This document shows, in pieces, positions 51,718 to 63,185 of a stretch of DNA of 64,000 nt; positions within the stretch are counted from its first letter, which is position 1; every line of letters begins with the position of its first letter. Both the position numbers and the translations under genes were made by a program. Source of the stretch: Paramarasmius palmivorus (Eukaryota > Basidiomycota > Agaricomycetes > Agaricales > Marasmiaceae); assembly GCA_037176845.1 (NCBI GenBank), contig JAYKXP010000097.1, positions 123,262-187,261 of the forward strand, in the 5' to 3' direction. Below the pieces are notes generated by a model. The model made no database searches. It worked only from the letters and a program-made list of their open reading frames with translations, and had not been told where the DNA came from.

Positions 51718-52209
51718 ATGTTTGCCAAAGTTGCCCAAGCTGTTGTTGCCTTCATGGCCTTCTCTGTCCTCAATGCTGCTGCCCAGGAGTACGAGTGTAA
51801 CACTGGCCCTGTCCAAGTACGTTCTGATCTTCCTTGTTCTCATCGGCCAAACCTGATCGGTCTTTAGTGCTGCAATGACATCAAGAAAGCTGATGACCCC
51901 GCTGTCGCTGAACTTCTTGAAACCGTCGGTGCCAAGGTTCAAGATGTGACCGCTCAAATGTAAGTTGTGCTCGGTGATCTGAGAATCTAAACCAACTTCC
52001 TGATTTTGAATGCTTTTAGTGGCGTTACTTGCAATCCCATTTCTGTTGCTGGTATTGGTGGTAATAGCTGCAGTGCCCAGACTGTCTGCTGCGAGGACAA
52101 CAGCTTCGTACGTCAATTTGTTACTTTCCGTTACTTCCCACAACTTATTGGTCGAATCTAGAACGGATTCGTCGCTATTGGGTGCACGCCCGTCAATGTC
52201 AACCTCTGA
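51718..52209 (+). CDS. class I hydrophobin
   Basis: Small secreted amphipathic protein that coats hyphae and aerial structures. It has 108 residues. The signal peptide [20 protein letters not shown] is followed by all eight cysteines in the class I order C, CC, C, C, CC, C: YECNTG, VQCCND, VTCNP, NSCSAQ, VCCED, GCTPV. The ending CTPVNVNL is usual for basidiomycete hydrophobins. Introns at 51816-51866, about 51961-52019 and 52110-52160 all sit where hydrophobin genes often have them. Confidence 0.96.
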
Positions 52210-52462
52210 GAATCGTCAAGGTGTCTGATTCACATGAGGGAGACGAGGATTCGTGGATGCACTGTTTTTAACGATCATATCTTCATGAGTAGCCTATACG
52301 TATGATACACGCACATAATGATAATCCGACTTGTTACCCATATTCAAGAGCATGGCCAGCTATTTGATGTTTTCCCTCAGGCATTATGCAGTGAACTGTG
52401 AACTGAGATCTTGGAAAGGCGCTCGCGATTGATCTTTGACTTCCAACTTTCATTTTCTGGAC

Positions 52463-54205
52463 ATGGCACAACGCCCTCGATTCGAGCCATCACCCTGCTT
52501 TACCTCAAAATCTCAAAACATCCCATTGGCATCAGAAAATAGCGACAGAGACAAGTCATGGGTACCTCTGCTCAACTGTCCTGCAAATTTCCCTGTGGAA
52601 GTGGTATGTAAGTCGATAGTAATTGGATTCCCGTTGAATCGCTCTCATTTAGATACCAGTTTGAACTTGCAACTTCTCAACTCATAAACCATCCAGAATA
52701 CAACTCCACTCTCATCCTACGTTCGGAAACTCTTGCAGAGATCAACGATGCAGAGTCATTTCCGGATTCCGTCCCAAATTTGCAGAACCACAAACGACTC
52801 AAGTGCATCCACAGAAAACTCTTGCCTCGCAGGCCAGCCCGGGATACTTCCTTAGAGCAGCACTGTACACTATACTCAGACGCCGAAGACGACTCGAATA
52901 CTCCAACGACATTAGTTTTGACACCTATCGTCACACCCGAGTCACCGCTACCTTATTATCATCCCACTGTTTTTCACCTGGCTTTTCGGTACCTTCCATC
53001 AGACTCATCACACGAGAATGAGGGCACACTCCAGATAGAAGTGATAACTTATCCCGACACGTCTCTCGATCCGAATGCTCGGCTATATCGCACATGTCTA
53101 GCACTACTAGACACGCTTCATCGGTACGGATGGGGAGCAATGACGAACTATCAGAAGCGGGTTCAGCATGATGTGCTCATTCCGAGGGAGGAATACCAAG
53201 ATCTCTATCTTGTAATGAGAGAGAGGCATAAAGGGCTGGTTGACACTTGGCAAGAGGTTACGGATCCCTTGAAACATGTATTTGAGGTACAGTGTTACCT
53301 ATCTACGAGCCACAGAAATCTGAGTTCCTACAGGATATTGGTATCGCGACATATCTGATTCTACTCTGGAAGAAAACATTCTCCGCGGGGAGCGAAGTCA
53401 TTTCTAAAGGATCTGAACCGTGGAAACACTGGCCTCGACCACCGGGCGGATTCCTTGATTTTGGGTACGTTTCCGGTCCATGACTTGTCTGCGCACATAC
53501 TAATGTCCCAAACCAGCTGCGGCAATGGCTTGTTGACACACATCCTCACCAGTGAAGGTTATGCCGGATACGGAATCGACGTTCGAGCGAGGTCTTCTTG
53601 GACCTCCTACCCGCAAACCTCTCAAGACCAGCTACACGTACACGCATTCGATCCTGCCGCCACCGACCATTCCACATTATACTTTCCCCCAGGCGTATTC
53701 GTCATTGCGAACCACGCAGACGAACTTACACCATGGACGCCTGTACTTGCCACTCTATCTTCCGCATCAGGGTATCTGTCGATCCCCTGTTGTGCGTGGA
53801 CATTCGATGTCAAGTATGAGCGATCTACCAATCTGCCATACTTGTTGCCGGATGAAGAGGCTCCAGAGGAGTTCGCCAAACGGCTGAACCTGGGCGGAGA
53901 TGGGAGTAACACGAGTTCATACTCAATGTATCGAATTTGGTTGGCCACGTTGAGCGTGCATTGCGGATGGGAGGTAGAGTGTGATATCCTGAGGATTCCG
54001 AGCACAAGGAATTGGGCTATCGTAGGTGTGTCGGTGCTTCTAAATTTTGAGGGATAGCTGAGAATGTTTTGGCTTTACAGGTCGAAGGCGACATGAAAAA
54101 GTTCAAGAAGACGAAGCGATGGAAAATGTGAATGCAATCATTCGTATGGTACAGGAAAGAAGTGTATTCAAGCCGAGAAAACCGGAAGGGAAAGGCGGAC
54201 ATTGA
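52463..54205 (+). CDS. TRM44: tRNA(Ser) Um44 2'-O-methyltransferase
   Basis: AdoMet-dependent enzyme that 2'-O-methylates uridine 44 of tRNA-Ser. Starts MAQRPRFEPSPCFTS. The central part has VFHLAFRYLP and YQKRVQHDVLIPREEYQDLY, typical of the family. The methyltransferase core is FLDFGCGNGLLTHILTSEGY with GYGIDVRARSSW, then ANHADELTPWTPVLA and LSIPCCAWTFDVKYE, ending with WLATLSVHCGWEVECDILRI and RNWAIVGRRR. Introns at about 52604-52655, 53285-53330, 53465-53515 and 54026-54080, all in frame. The CG/N of the AdoMet loop and the NHSDELTPW-type motif make the call firm. Confidence 0.92.
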
Positions 54206-54401
54206 TGAAGAGAAGCAGTAACAAGTTGTACTAATGTAAAGGAGCTCGCCGCCAGCGACCAGCAATGTTCTCCAGTGCAAGCAACAAAGGACAAAGATAC
54301 GTTGATATCTAACACTCCCTCGATATGTGGCATGAGCTCCGGAGACAGTCGGAAACCCCGAGGATAGGCGTTTCCCTGCATATCCAGGTCATCGATGACG
54401 A

Positions 54402-54448
54402 CACTGGACGCAAACCTCGTGGCAGTTGCGTTGCAACTGCCTTTGAGG
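54402..54448 (-). repeat. hairpin element, left copy (inverted)
   Basis: Read on the minus strand: CCTCAAA, then stem GGCAGTTGC, loop AAC, stem GCAACTGCC, then ACGAGGTTTGCGTCCAGTG. The 7-base and 19-base flanks are identical to the right copy. The outer CCTC can pair with GAGG and extend the stem. Confidence 0.8.
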
Positions 54449-55315
54449 CATTTGACACACCACCGACGCCACGTGTTAGGTAAATCAAGTGACATGATTC
54501 TAATTTACGAACCGTTTCTTCGATATGTCAATGCAAATATTCCTCCTCTACCAGCTACCAATCCACCACCTCCTCCGAAAGTCTCGATGACTCCACCCAA
54601 TCCAGCAGCATCTTTTTTGTCGCCCCTCACCCGACGTTTCAATCCAGCTAGCACTAATACATCATTGGTTTGTACCACATCTAAATCACTGGCCGCTGAG
54701 TCTGAGGTTCACTGGCATATATCGTTTGCCGTAGTTTTCTCTCACTTACCAGTCATTTCGCAGGAACTTTTGGCCATGACTCGGATCTGATTACTGTGAG
54801 TCCTTTTTAGCTCCTTTACATTGCCGGCGGGCTAGTTCCACAGCTTACAAGTTTAACTGACCGCTGTTTCACTCTAGACTGGATACATTCTACGTTCTGC
54901 TCTCAACATGTCTCGGTTCTCGAGCGCCATTCTCTGATTACCTCAAGAACATCCTCAGCACTTGTCCCTGTCTTATCAGCACCTTCTTAGGAGTGGATCT
55001 TTCCACTTCTGGACCATCTGAGGCACGTCGTAGCCAGGAGCACATTCTCTTGCTCCGTGCTTTGAAAGACACAACTACAGATCTTGCAACCACACATCCC
55101 CATCGCGTGCTGCAGACAATTCAAGCAGAGATACTTCTTGCCTACTCCCTCTTCTGCTCCAGGAACATTCTCAAGCCGAGACGTGCATCTAGCGCAGCCT
55201 CACTGGTAATCAGCTGCAGGCTCCATAAAATTCGGTCATCATAGTGCTGAGAGGTCCAGCTGATATAGGTATTGACATTCAGTTGTTTGAGTGTGTCAAT
55301 CCCAGTGAGGTTTCA

Positions 55316-55440
55316 TCGGACGCTATCGGACACCATAGGACAAAGTGGAACGACATCCCATAACATCCGATGGCGTCCTATCGCGTGCTTAAGTCGGAAT
55401 AATTCAGATGCCATGGGACGGTATAGGACGATATCGGATA
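55316..55440. repeat. degenerate GGACG/TATCGGA repeat block
   Basis: Contains several variants of ATCGGACGCTATCGGA and TAGGACGATATCGGATAG; the arm GGACGCTATCGGA (about 55318-55330) matches the reverse complement of TCCGATGGCGTCC (about 55366-55378) with one mismatch. Probably a small inverted repeat or a remnant of tandem repeats. Confidence 0.45.
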
Positions 55441-56357
55441 GGGCTGGGGTCATTCACTGGTAGGGCGCGTTGGGGTTCCATTCTGTTTCCTTTTTTGTTG
55501 TAAAATCAATATATTCATGGCTAGTACTCTACAAACATTGTCGACACTGACCGCCGCCCCCAAATACCCCTTGCACAACTGGCCCAATCCCTATGCTCTA
55601 GGTCTCCCAACCCTGTACCCTAACGCGCCTCTCTTCTCTCCCTTTCCTGGACTCCTATTCAAGGTCTTCACTTGCACCCGACTACTGGGATCCTGGAATG
55701 TGGTCAGCGAGGCACTAGTCCTGCACGTTGATACAGCTTACCAGTAAGTAGTAGATCTTCCTTGAGATGTGATTCTGAATGTCGTCGTCAGCTGGATAGA
55801 GAAACCAGAACCGTGACTACGTACCTTCAATAGTTCGTACCCAGCTTCCGAAATCAGGCCCACGATTCTATCTCAAACCGATATCGCGATGACGCGTCCA
55901 GAACGCGTCGCGCTGCGAAGGAATGCTAGAAATTGAAGTGGGAAGGGGATGATGGTGGTTGGGGGGAAAGAATGGAGCGCGGGAAAGTCGTGGACAAAGG
56001 GCCTATTTGACCCTGACGCGCACGGACCAACGTTGGGAAACGTGGCAAGCAGTAGTGACGGCGGTGAAATGACTTGGTGTTTTTTCAGAGTTCCTCTAAC
56101 AAACTATCATCTATCTACGGTAAGCAGTATTCTGTTGTTTTCTACATGATAGGCTGGTTATAGATCTTGCCCGCCTGTTTACGATTGCTTGATTTTATCA
56201 CTTGAGTTATTAACATGTTGCGTACGGCGATAATGGAGACTCAATGTAACATTTACTTATGATCTAATATATCTATTATGATTATCTCTTACTATCTGTG
56301 TAATGGCCTCGGGTAAGGCAACAAGTACGGTGAAACGTGCAGACTTCCTGCCAACTT

Positions 56358-56403
56358 CCTCAAAGGCATTTGCATGCAAATGCCACGAGGTTTGCGTCCA
56401 GTG
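56358..56403 (+). repeat. hairpin element, right copy
   Basis: CCTCAAA, then the perfect palindrome GGCATTTGCATGCAAATGCC (stem GGCATTTGC, loop AT, stem GCAAATGCC), then ACGAGGTTTGCGTCCAGTG. It lies inverted to the left copy, 1.9 kb away. One stem pair is T-A here and G-C in the left copy. Confidence 0.8.
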
Positions 56404-56854
56404 CGATAAATCGTCAAAAAACACTGTTCAGTCACGACAGGAGTCCGCAAGGCTCAAGGATGAGCTTCTGAGACTGTCCACCGAATAATGCATCTACAAT
56501 ACGTTCGATATTCTGAATCATTCAATGCTTGCGGCTAGGTGGCTTCCTGCGCGCCTGTTGTTGCCAAAGATTGGGAATAGCGTTTCCCCAAGGCCTGTTA
56601 CCTGGGAGGGCCATTTAGTGAGGCTAGTATGTGCTCCGAATAATTTACTGGGCTGTCGATAGACTGGCGAAGGGTATGCCGCAAGACATGCCTGTGTGCA
56701 TTCTTGATTGGTAGTTCTTGTAATTGCTCGATCAGAGGTGCAGTCTGTGCTTTGTATTCGTCACAGAATGACTATGCAAGAAACTAGTTAGAGCTTCCTT
56801 ATTCGACGGAAACGATGACTATTTACCTGTAACCAGGATAGCACGAGTTGTCGG

Positions 56855-59269
56855 TCAACTTTGCTTTGAATTTTTTGAGAGGATACCACTAAGCAATCTC
56901 AAAAGCTCCGCATAGGGACCACACATATCTAAAATCAGGCAGAGATCCCATGAGTAGGTCTGGCTGAAAAGATGACCAGTGCTCTGGAAGACACCCCAAC
57001 GCTGTTCATTTTGCAGTATGTTGCTAGCCGGTGCCCTCATCGCAACAGAGACCTGTACGTGATAGACGCCCACGCAGTCTGACCGGGCACATGGAATCGT
57101 CAAACGCGACGGTGCCTCTGGTCCTTGCATGCAACGACAACCAGATTCATTTCCCATCGAGATGATTTGGAAACACTGTGGATTAAAGACACTTGGGTAC
57201 CTCTCCTGTAACTGCCACAGTTGCGAATGAAAATCATGCTCCGCATGAAGGAGGAACTGGACGAAAGCGGTGACGAAGGCATCGAAAGCTTCAGATACGT
57301 ATGCCCTAGGAATGGCTAGATTGTCGGATATCTGAACACGAAAGCCCCTTCTGTAATCGGAAAAGCGCTGAATAACGTCGGCATAAAGGTTGGGATTAAC
57401 CTGTGATGGGTATCAATGAGACCAATAGAGGTTTATACTGTATCAATGAATCCTCACCGAAAGACGATCTAGCAGGCGCTGGATCTGTGATAAGAAGGAA
57501 AAGAGGCTATGTCCTTGACTTGTTCCCCCGTGCGTGCACGCTCGGAAAGCCGTGCTAGGTTCTTCTGCAATGTCGCATTCGAACAAGTACTGGATGACAA
57601 CTCCCAAACCTTTTCCACAGGCATCACTTCGAAGAGTGTCTAGAAGTTCTTGACTGAGATTACTTCGCAGACAATGGTCTCCCCAGGTATTCCATGCATA
57701 ATGAAAAACATAAGACCTGTACAATTATGGTTGATCAGAGAGATCTGAAAGCGTCAGGGACCACGTACTGTGAAGGCAGTCGGAAGTCTTGGCCCTCGTG
57801 AGGTCGTGCGTAGGAGTCAATGGCACGAAGGCAGCACATGGCAATGAAGCTATACTGAGCTTCCTTGTCACCCACGCAGAAGTCTTGTGCCCGATGTTTT
57901 TCGCAGAGGAAATCAGTGAAGGACGCATGAAGAATACGAATTCGTTTCTCAGGGCCATCGATTTCAAGCACAGAGTGCATCCCACGTAGAGTTGCCATGA
58001 CGTCTCCCTCCGGAAGTAGCAGCAAAGCCCCAATGTTATCTGGGGTGAGATCGAAACCCATCAACGGAAGGGATACAATAGCCTGGAGGACCTTGTGCAA
58101 CTTTTTGCGCTGGGGATTTGTAGCGAGGATTTGGTGATAAAGTGCATCCAGGTCAGCGAATGGCGAGGTCGACTCGGAATCATGATGGGGTCCTGGATGA
58201 AGGACAACTTCCAGTTGCGTGCATGGATTTGAATACTCATCATCTACAAACTTCACAATGGTGGAAGCGTAGACGAATTGACCACACGCCTTTTGCACAA
58301 GTTCGTCGACGATACCTGGCTTGGGCCATGGCGATGAGAATGGGATGTGGAAATTACGTGGGCTCGTGCGTATCTTCTCGAACTCGGAATTCAAAAAGAT
58401 AGCGATATCACGACCTGGTTGGAAAGTGTCGTCTAGTGGAATACGGCGAAGGAAGTCCCGGAATAGTTCGGTGTCGATGACCTCCCGAATCGAAGGTTCG
58501 GGTCTGCTACATAGGAGCGTTCGAAAAGGCGGGTCATCAGGCAAAGCGGTCGCCATGATGTGGAGAATGCGCTGTTGTGCCAAGCTTCCGATACATTCGT
58601 CTAAACCATCAATAGTGAGAAGTCCTGGACGGCAACGCGGTCTTGGAAGGGATCTACAAGGCTCAAGTATCAGTTGTTCAAACTGATCTTCGAGAGCTGC
58701 TTGGAGAATGGTGCGGTTTCTGAGCGCCTGTTCAATTGGCTTGCGCAGACCTGGGATAGAGCATGCAAGCTCGTACGCAATACAGAGAAACAAGTATTTT
58801 GCGCTGTTGCGTTTACTTCGAGAATCACTACGGCAGAAAAAAAAGCTGGCTACCAGCATTCCGTTTGCTTTGGCCTCCTTGGAGAGTGTTTGGGCGATAG
58901 CTGATTTGCCCGCACCTGCTGGTCCATAGAGCCATAGTATAGGATCTGATACACAGCCACGCATCCAATCATGGAGGAGCTCTAATACTTCCTTGCGAGT
59001 GTCTGGGTGACATTGTGGAGGTGGGTACCGTGCTTCGGCATCGTAGCTCGCGCCTACATCTTTTATCTCTTCGTACAGAGCCTGAATGGCTAGCGACGGT
59101 GTGGATGGTCTATCAATTGTATACATTGTATCACAAGCTGAGACTCACAGGAATCCGATTGAGAGATGTAAGTGTTGTTAATCTGGTCCCGTCCAACGTT
59201 ATTGAATCGTCCACCACGAATCTTGACTCTCCGAGCATTATGGAACATGACTGCAGATGTGCTGGGCAT
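56855..59269 (-). CDS. NACHT-domain NTPase (fungal NLR-like)
   Basis: STAND-class NTPase of the kind that in fungi acts in non-self recognition and cell death. The first exon starts MPSTSAVMFHNARRVKIRGG and continues RFNNVGRDQINN, a short Gly/Asn motif found before NACHT domains in mushroom genomes. Exon 2: YPPPQCHPDTRKEVLELLHD, Walker A GPAGAGKSAIAQ, FFCRSDSRSKRNSAKYLF, Walker B LLTIDGLDEC, LLCSRPEPSIREVI (sensor Arg), GQFVYASTIVKFVDDEYSNP and ILHASFTDFL. Later exons have HYAWNTWGDHC and a C-terminal part (WGVFQSTGHLFSQTYSWDLC) typical of this group. No WD40, ankyrin or TPR repeats are seen, so it lacks a repeat sensor. Introns near 59192-59232 (end before IQALYEEI), 57728-57775 and 57404-57460. 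Confidence 0.85.
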
Positions 59270-59986
59270 GGTACGAGGATGAAAAGGTGGGGGTCGAGGA
59301 AAGAAAACGCTGTTTGCGTATTATGGGTCACAGCCTCGCCTCGCTAATGTCATACGCCAGCGAAGGCGATGAAAGACGCGACATTGATCGATTGTTCTCT
59401 TCCTCTAGCATGGAATGCTGCATGATAATCTGCAATTATATATACTGCTCGAAGGAGGACATCCGAGTTAGTTGAGTCTCAACATGACCAAGAGGATATA
59501 ACTCGCCTTTCTGCTTCCCTACGAACATTCAGCACTCTTATTTCTACTGTCCAATACCCTGGGCTATGCATTACGATCCAGGAACGCATTTCGCCTGTTT
59601 CCTGACCACTACATGTCAACCGGGTGGAGGTGGCCGAGGACGTCGTTATCAAATCGAACTATGCACTACCAGTTAGTTTCCAAAGTGAGCGAGAGTATGA
59701 GTGGTGAATACGCACGATTTAGGATTCAATGTACGTGAAGGACATGATCTAAACGAGCAGCGGAGCAAAGCAAGTGATAGGAAGAAGAAAGAGGGAAGAC
59801 GCTGGTTTGTGGACAGTTTGTGGACCGGCCCCGGATATTTGATAGTCTCGACGGCTCGCTTGATATGAGATATTTGACGTCGACTGTATACTACTCGTTT
59901 GGAAATCTTCCGGTTCAATATTCAATCGACCATTAAGTACAGCTCGTATCCTAAAACACCTCTCTCTGTCTCTACACCGACAAATA
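59270..59986. other. intergenic region
   Basis: Between the NACHT gene and the ABC1 relic. No gene recognised. Confidence 0.5.
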
Positions 59987-61215
59987 CTACCCACTAAACA
60001 CCCCCGTCTCAACATCTATCCCCATATTCCCCTTCATCAATCCCCTCATCGTCTTCTCTAGCTCGTCCTCAAAGCTTCCAACCCCAATACCAAAAAGCCT
60101 CGCATAGACCCATTGCCTAAATCTAGCTGTCCAAAACGCTACATCCAACGACAACATCACGCTCTTGAACACAAGATGATCCATGTACTCTACTATTCTC
60201 TGCGCGAACGTGAGTGAATGAGCGCGTGATAACGACCGAGACGCCCAATATCCTGTGATTTTTATTCTGTTCACGGGTGAGCCGAAGGATTGGTTGTTGC
60301 CTTGTACGATCCTGCACAAACGGTACTTATTAACTTCCGGTTCTCTCCTTCAAGGAAAAGGACATGGTACACGCACCTCATATTCCTCATCAAGAAAACC
60401 AACTCTTTTGGCATCTTATCCGTATCCTGCAAGAACGCCTTCAACTTCTTCTTCATCACCACGCTCTGCTCATACTGGCTCATCCCCATATACTCCGTCA
60501 ACTCTCTTCTCAGTCTTTCCTGTTCTTCCTTCATATCCCTGTCCTTCCGACTCAACTTGACTGGCTTGGACAATGTTACGCTCGCAAACATATCCGGTAG
60601 ACCAACACCCCATTTCTTGGTGATCTTCTCCACGGCGGTGTAGTCCCCTCTCAAAAGCCCTCTTGCCCAGAGAGTACTCCACTCTTTCCGAAAGTCGTCA
60701 GAGAGGCGGACATACAATCCGTGGTCTAGGAGTACCAGCTGGGGGTACGAAGGGTTCGAATGGGTTAGGGCCGAATGATGGGACATTCCCCGGATGTGGA
60801 TCACAATGTATGTAACCAGCTAATCATACTGCAGCACTGAATAGTTCACCATAGTTTGCATGTATACTTCACGCGCGCCTTTCAGTGGCTTCGTGGGGTA
60901 TGTGAACGATGTTGACGGCAAGGCATCGAGTTGGGGGAGTTGAGTTCAGGTGGTACAGTCGCTTTTGAGACCATGATCGTCCGTTTCTGGGGCACTACGA
61001 GACGACTCGAAAAAGCCTTCCCTATCCGAGAGCCGACGCCGTCAAGTCCATTCGGCGGATCAAGATGGTTTTCGTGTGTGTATCGTCATAGACTGGGGGA
61101 TGTAGACTTTGCCTTGAGGCGCGGCTCGATTCGACAAAGGTGGGGCGTGTTTGTTTGGCATTTGGGCTTCTTGGAGGAAGTCTAGTTCTTTTCGGATGTG
61201 TCAGGATACAAAATC
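59987..61215 (-). pseudogene. 5'-truncated, frameshifted ABC1/ADCK-type kinase
   Basis: C-terminal half of an ABC1 (UbiB/ADCK) atypical kinase, a mitochondrial family. Recognisable pieces in order on the minus strand: RKELDFLQEAQNAKQT, IEPRLKAK, VYDDTHTKTILI, GYIHCDPHPGNV (catalytic loop), PQLVLLDHGLYVRLSDDFRK (metal-binding Asp), WGVGLPDMFASVTLSKPVKL and VQGNNQSFGSPVNRIKITGY to the stop. The pieces lie in different frames, with at least four shifts and an in-frame TGA before the catalytic loop. The N-lobe expected upstream of 61215 is absent. The stretch 60271-60804 and the last exon are individually open. A relic seems more likely than assembly error because of the missing N-terminal half. 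Confidence 0.75.
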
Positions 61216-62384
61216 TGATCTTACCACATTAGTATAGAGTGTAACAGAAACAAGGAACAGGGCTCCCGACGACAAAGTAACGGAAGGGTCGATAATGCCT
61301 ATCTCCAAACATCAACATAACCTTCATTACCGAATCCCAACATCACCATTCCATCTGCTCTTGAAGGCAGTTTCTGAATCTTACCGCTTTCCATTCACCT
61401 CCTTTTAGACGTGCCTTGTGCACCTGTTCTATACTTGCACTAGCTACTTGCTTCTCCTCCAAATTACGTCAAAGATATCGTTGGGGTGACATCCGAACTC
61501 TGCACGACAAAGACTCAAGGACTTCGGACTAGGAGGTACTGAGGCGCAGCGTCGATTAAAGAGAGCGAATTTGTGTTGGAATGGGTTGAGCAGAGAGCTG
61601 CGTTGGCTGCGAACGCTTGTCGACATGATATATGGCTCCACCTATGGAGGTTGAAGAGGTTTATACATTCGATTAGCAAACACGCTCATGTAGCTGAGTA
61701 TTTGGTCGTTTCTTTTCTGGCGTGAAGTTGAATTTGTAGTCTATTGTTTTTAGGGCGCACTGTACAAACATGGAGTGAGAATAGATGGGTACTCAGACAT
61801 TGAGAACGCTCGTCCATAATGTCCGAAGAGAATTTCTCCAATAGCAGTAAGCATTAAATGAGGTCGGATAGTGTATTACGTTCCAACACCTGAGAGCGAG
61901 ATTGGCCTATGCCTCTGCACGAATTTCCGCAAAAGAGTCCAGGGTCGAGGCTTTGGAGGAGGAGCTGGTGTAGTTTTCTTAACTGTGATGAATACTCGTT
62001 CCAGGTCGGAGACGAGAGTAAGCATAGCGTCTAAGTGAAAGAGAAGAAGAAAGAATCTAATTCTTCATATTGGCCGAAGTGGATGAAAGTGGAGAGTAAG
62101 CCTTCGGCAAGCATGGGGGGTCCTGGGGTTACGAATGGATAGGATAGATAGATCACTCTCATACTCTGACCTCAGCGTTGACGCAACATGTAGCCATGAG
62201 AATTGCAAAAAAATTTTGTTTGGCCGGGGTGGACAACATTATCTCTGACGACTATAATAGCACAGCTTTCCCGAGCTTTTTGCTTGAAGAATGCCCTCAG
62301 ACATATTGATTTTAAAACGACGAGGCATTGAGGATAGCTACAGCTCCTGGACGAGACGAATAACTAACGCCTTTTCAGTACCCT
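61216..62384. other. intergenic region with a possible small gene
   Basis: A minus-strand frame starting at 62025 reads MLTLVSDLERVFITVKKTTP and then APPPKPRPWTLLRKFVQRHR, ending in a donor-like GGTGTT near 61890; a possible second exon near 61680-61760 reads CALKTIDYKFNFTPEKKRPN. It could be a two-exon gene of about 80 residues. Unsupported otherwise. Confidence 0.3.
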
Positions 62385-63185
62385 CTATTAGCTTATGCGT
62401 ACAGGATCGACATGGAAAGGACATGACGTGACAGAGTACGTCGAACAAGCTATCGACGTTGGGTTCTCCCATCTAGACACTGCCCAGTGTTTGTTGTGCC
62501 TCTCAAACCATTCTTTGCGTGTTCCTGACCACTTGCATTTCAAGTCTACAAGAACCTGAAGCTAAGTCGGAACGGCAATACAAAGAAAGCGCTCTTAGTA
62601 GAAAGGACCTGTTTTATTACCACGAATACGCTCACCTATAGCAAGGAGTTGGTTTTCTTTTGGCGTCAGAGAGAAGCTGCTAGCAGAGTCTTGGATCAAG
62701 TGCGTTTAATTGTGATCTTCTGTGTAACCACTTCGCTCAAGCCCATACAATCAGCTGGAATCGAATATGTGGACCTGTATCTCATCCACAACCCCAAGGA
62801 CTATTCCCAAGCCAAGAGATCGAGCGTAATGGAAAGAGGTTTGAAAAGTGAAGGATGAAGGCTACTGCCAGGTGCGTTTATTTCCATTGGTAATACGAGA
62901 ATTGTCAAGCTCAGTCGCCTCTTATATTATAAGAGTATCGGACGTCAGTAACTTTGGCGTAGAAAGACCTACAGAAATGTGATCAGGGACCGCGAAATCA
63001 AAACCTGCCGTGAACAAGCAAGTCTCCTTTCTTTACGCCCACCTTGTGTCTAATTCGCGTCATTTTCTCATTACTTCTTAGAATGAGTTGCACCCATATA
63101 ACTACACTCGAGCAGAATGCGGCATTGAATACGGCGCCAAACCCTGTATTTGTCATTGAAGCTTACAAGCAGTTCGTTTATGTAA
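62385..63185 (+). pseudogene. decayed aldo/keto reductase
   Basis: Fragments of an NADPH-dependent aldo/keto reductase in family order but different frames: TGSTWKGHDVTEYVEQAIDV, GFSHLDTAQ (catalytic Asp region), ALSRKDLF, LGIEYVDLYLIHNPK-like IEYVDLYLIHNPKD, WKEV..KVKDEGYCQ, DVSNFGVE, KPAVN, ELHPYNYTRAE and VIEAYK. Stops interrupt nearly every segment (for example in WKEV-stop-KVKDEG near 62846), and the catalytic Tyr segment is not readable. The N-terminus and C-terminus are not found. Clearly non-functional as given. Confidence 0.7.

Larger units (their letters stand above)
54206..56854. other. gene-poor, repeat-like stretch
   Basis: About 2.6 kb with no gene that can be assembled. It holds the inverted hairpin pair (54402-54448 and 56358-56403) and the GGACG/TATCGGA-rich block (55316-55440). 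Several plus-strand frames (54395-54790, 54993-55244, 55517-55747, 56303-56488) are ATG-started or nearly so but have no family features. It could be a decayed mobile element or a non-coding locus. Confidence 0.5.

Noticed and set aside
54103..54495. Minus-strand frame with a Cys-rich start near 54.4 kb, considered as a zinc-cluster regulator
   Set aside because: The Cys spacing does not fit the Zn2Cys6 pattern and the segment overlaps the hairpin element and the 3' end of TRM44.
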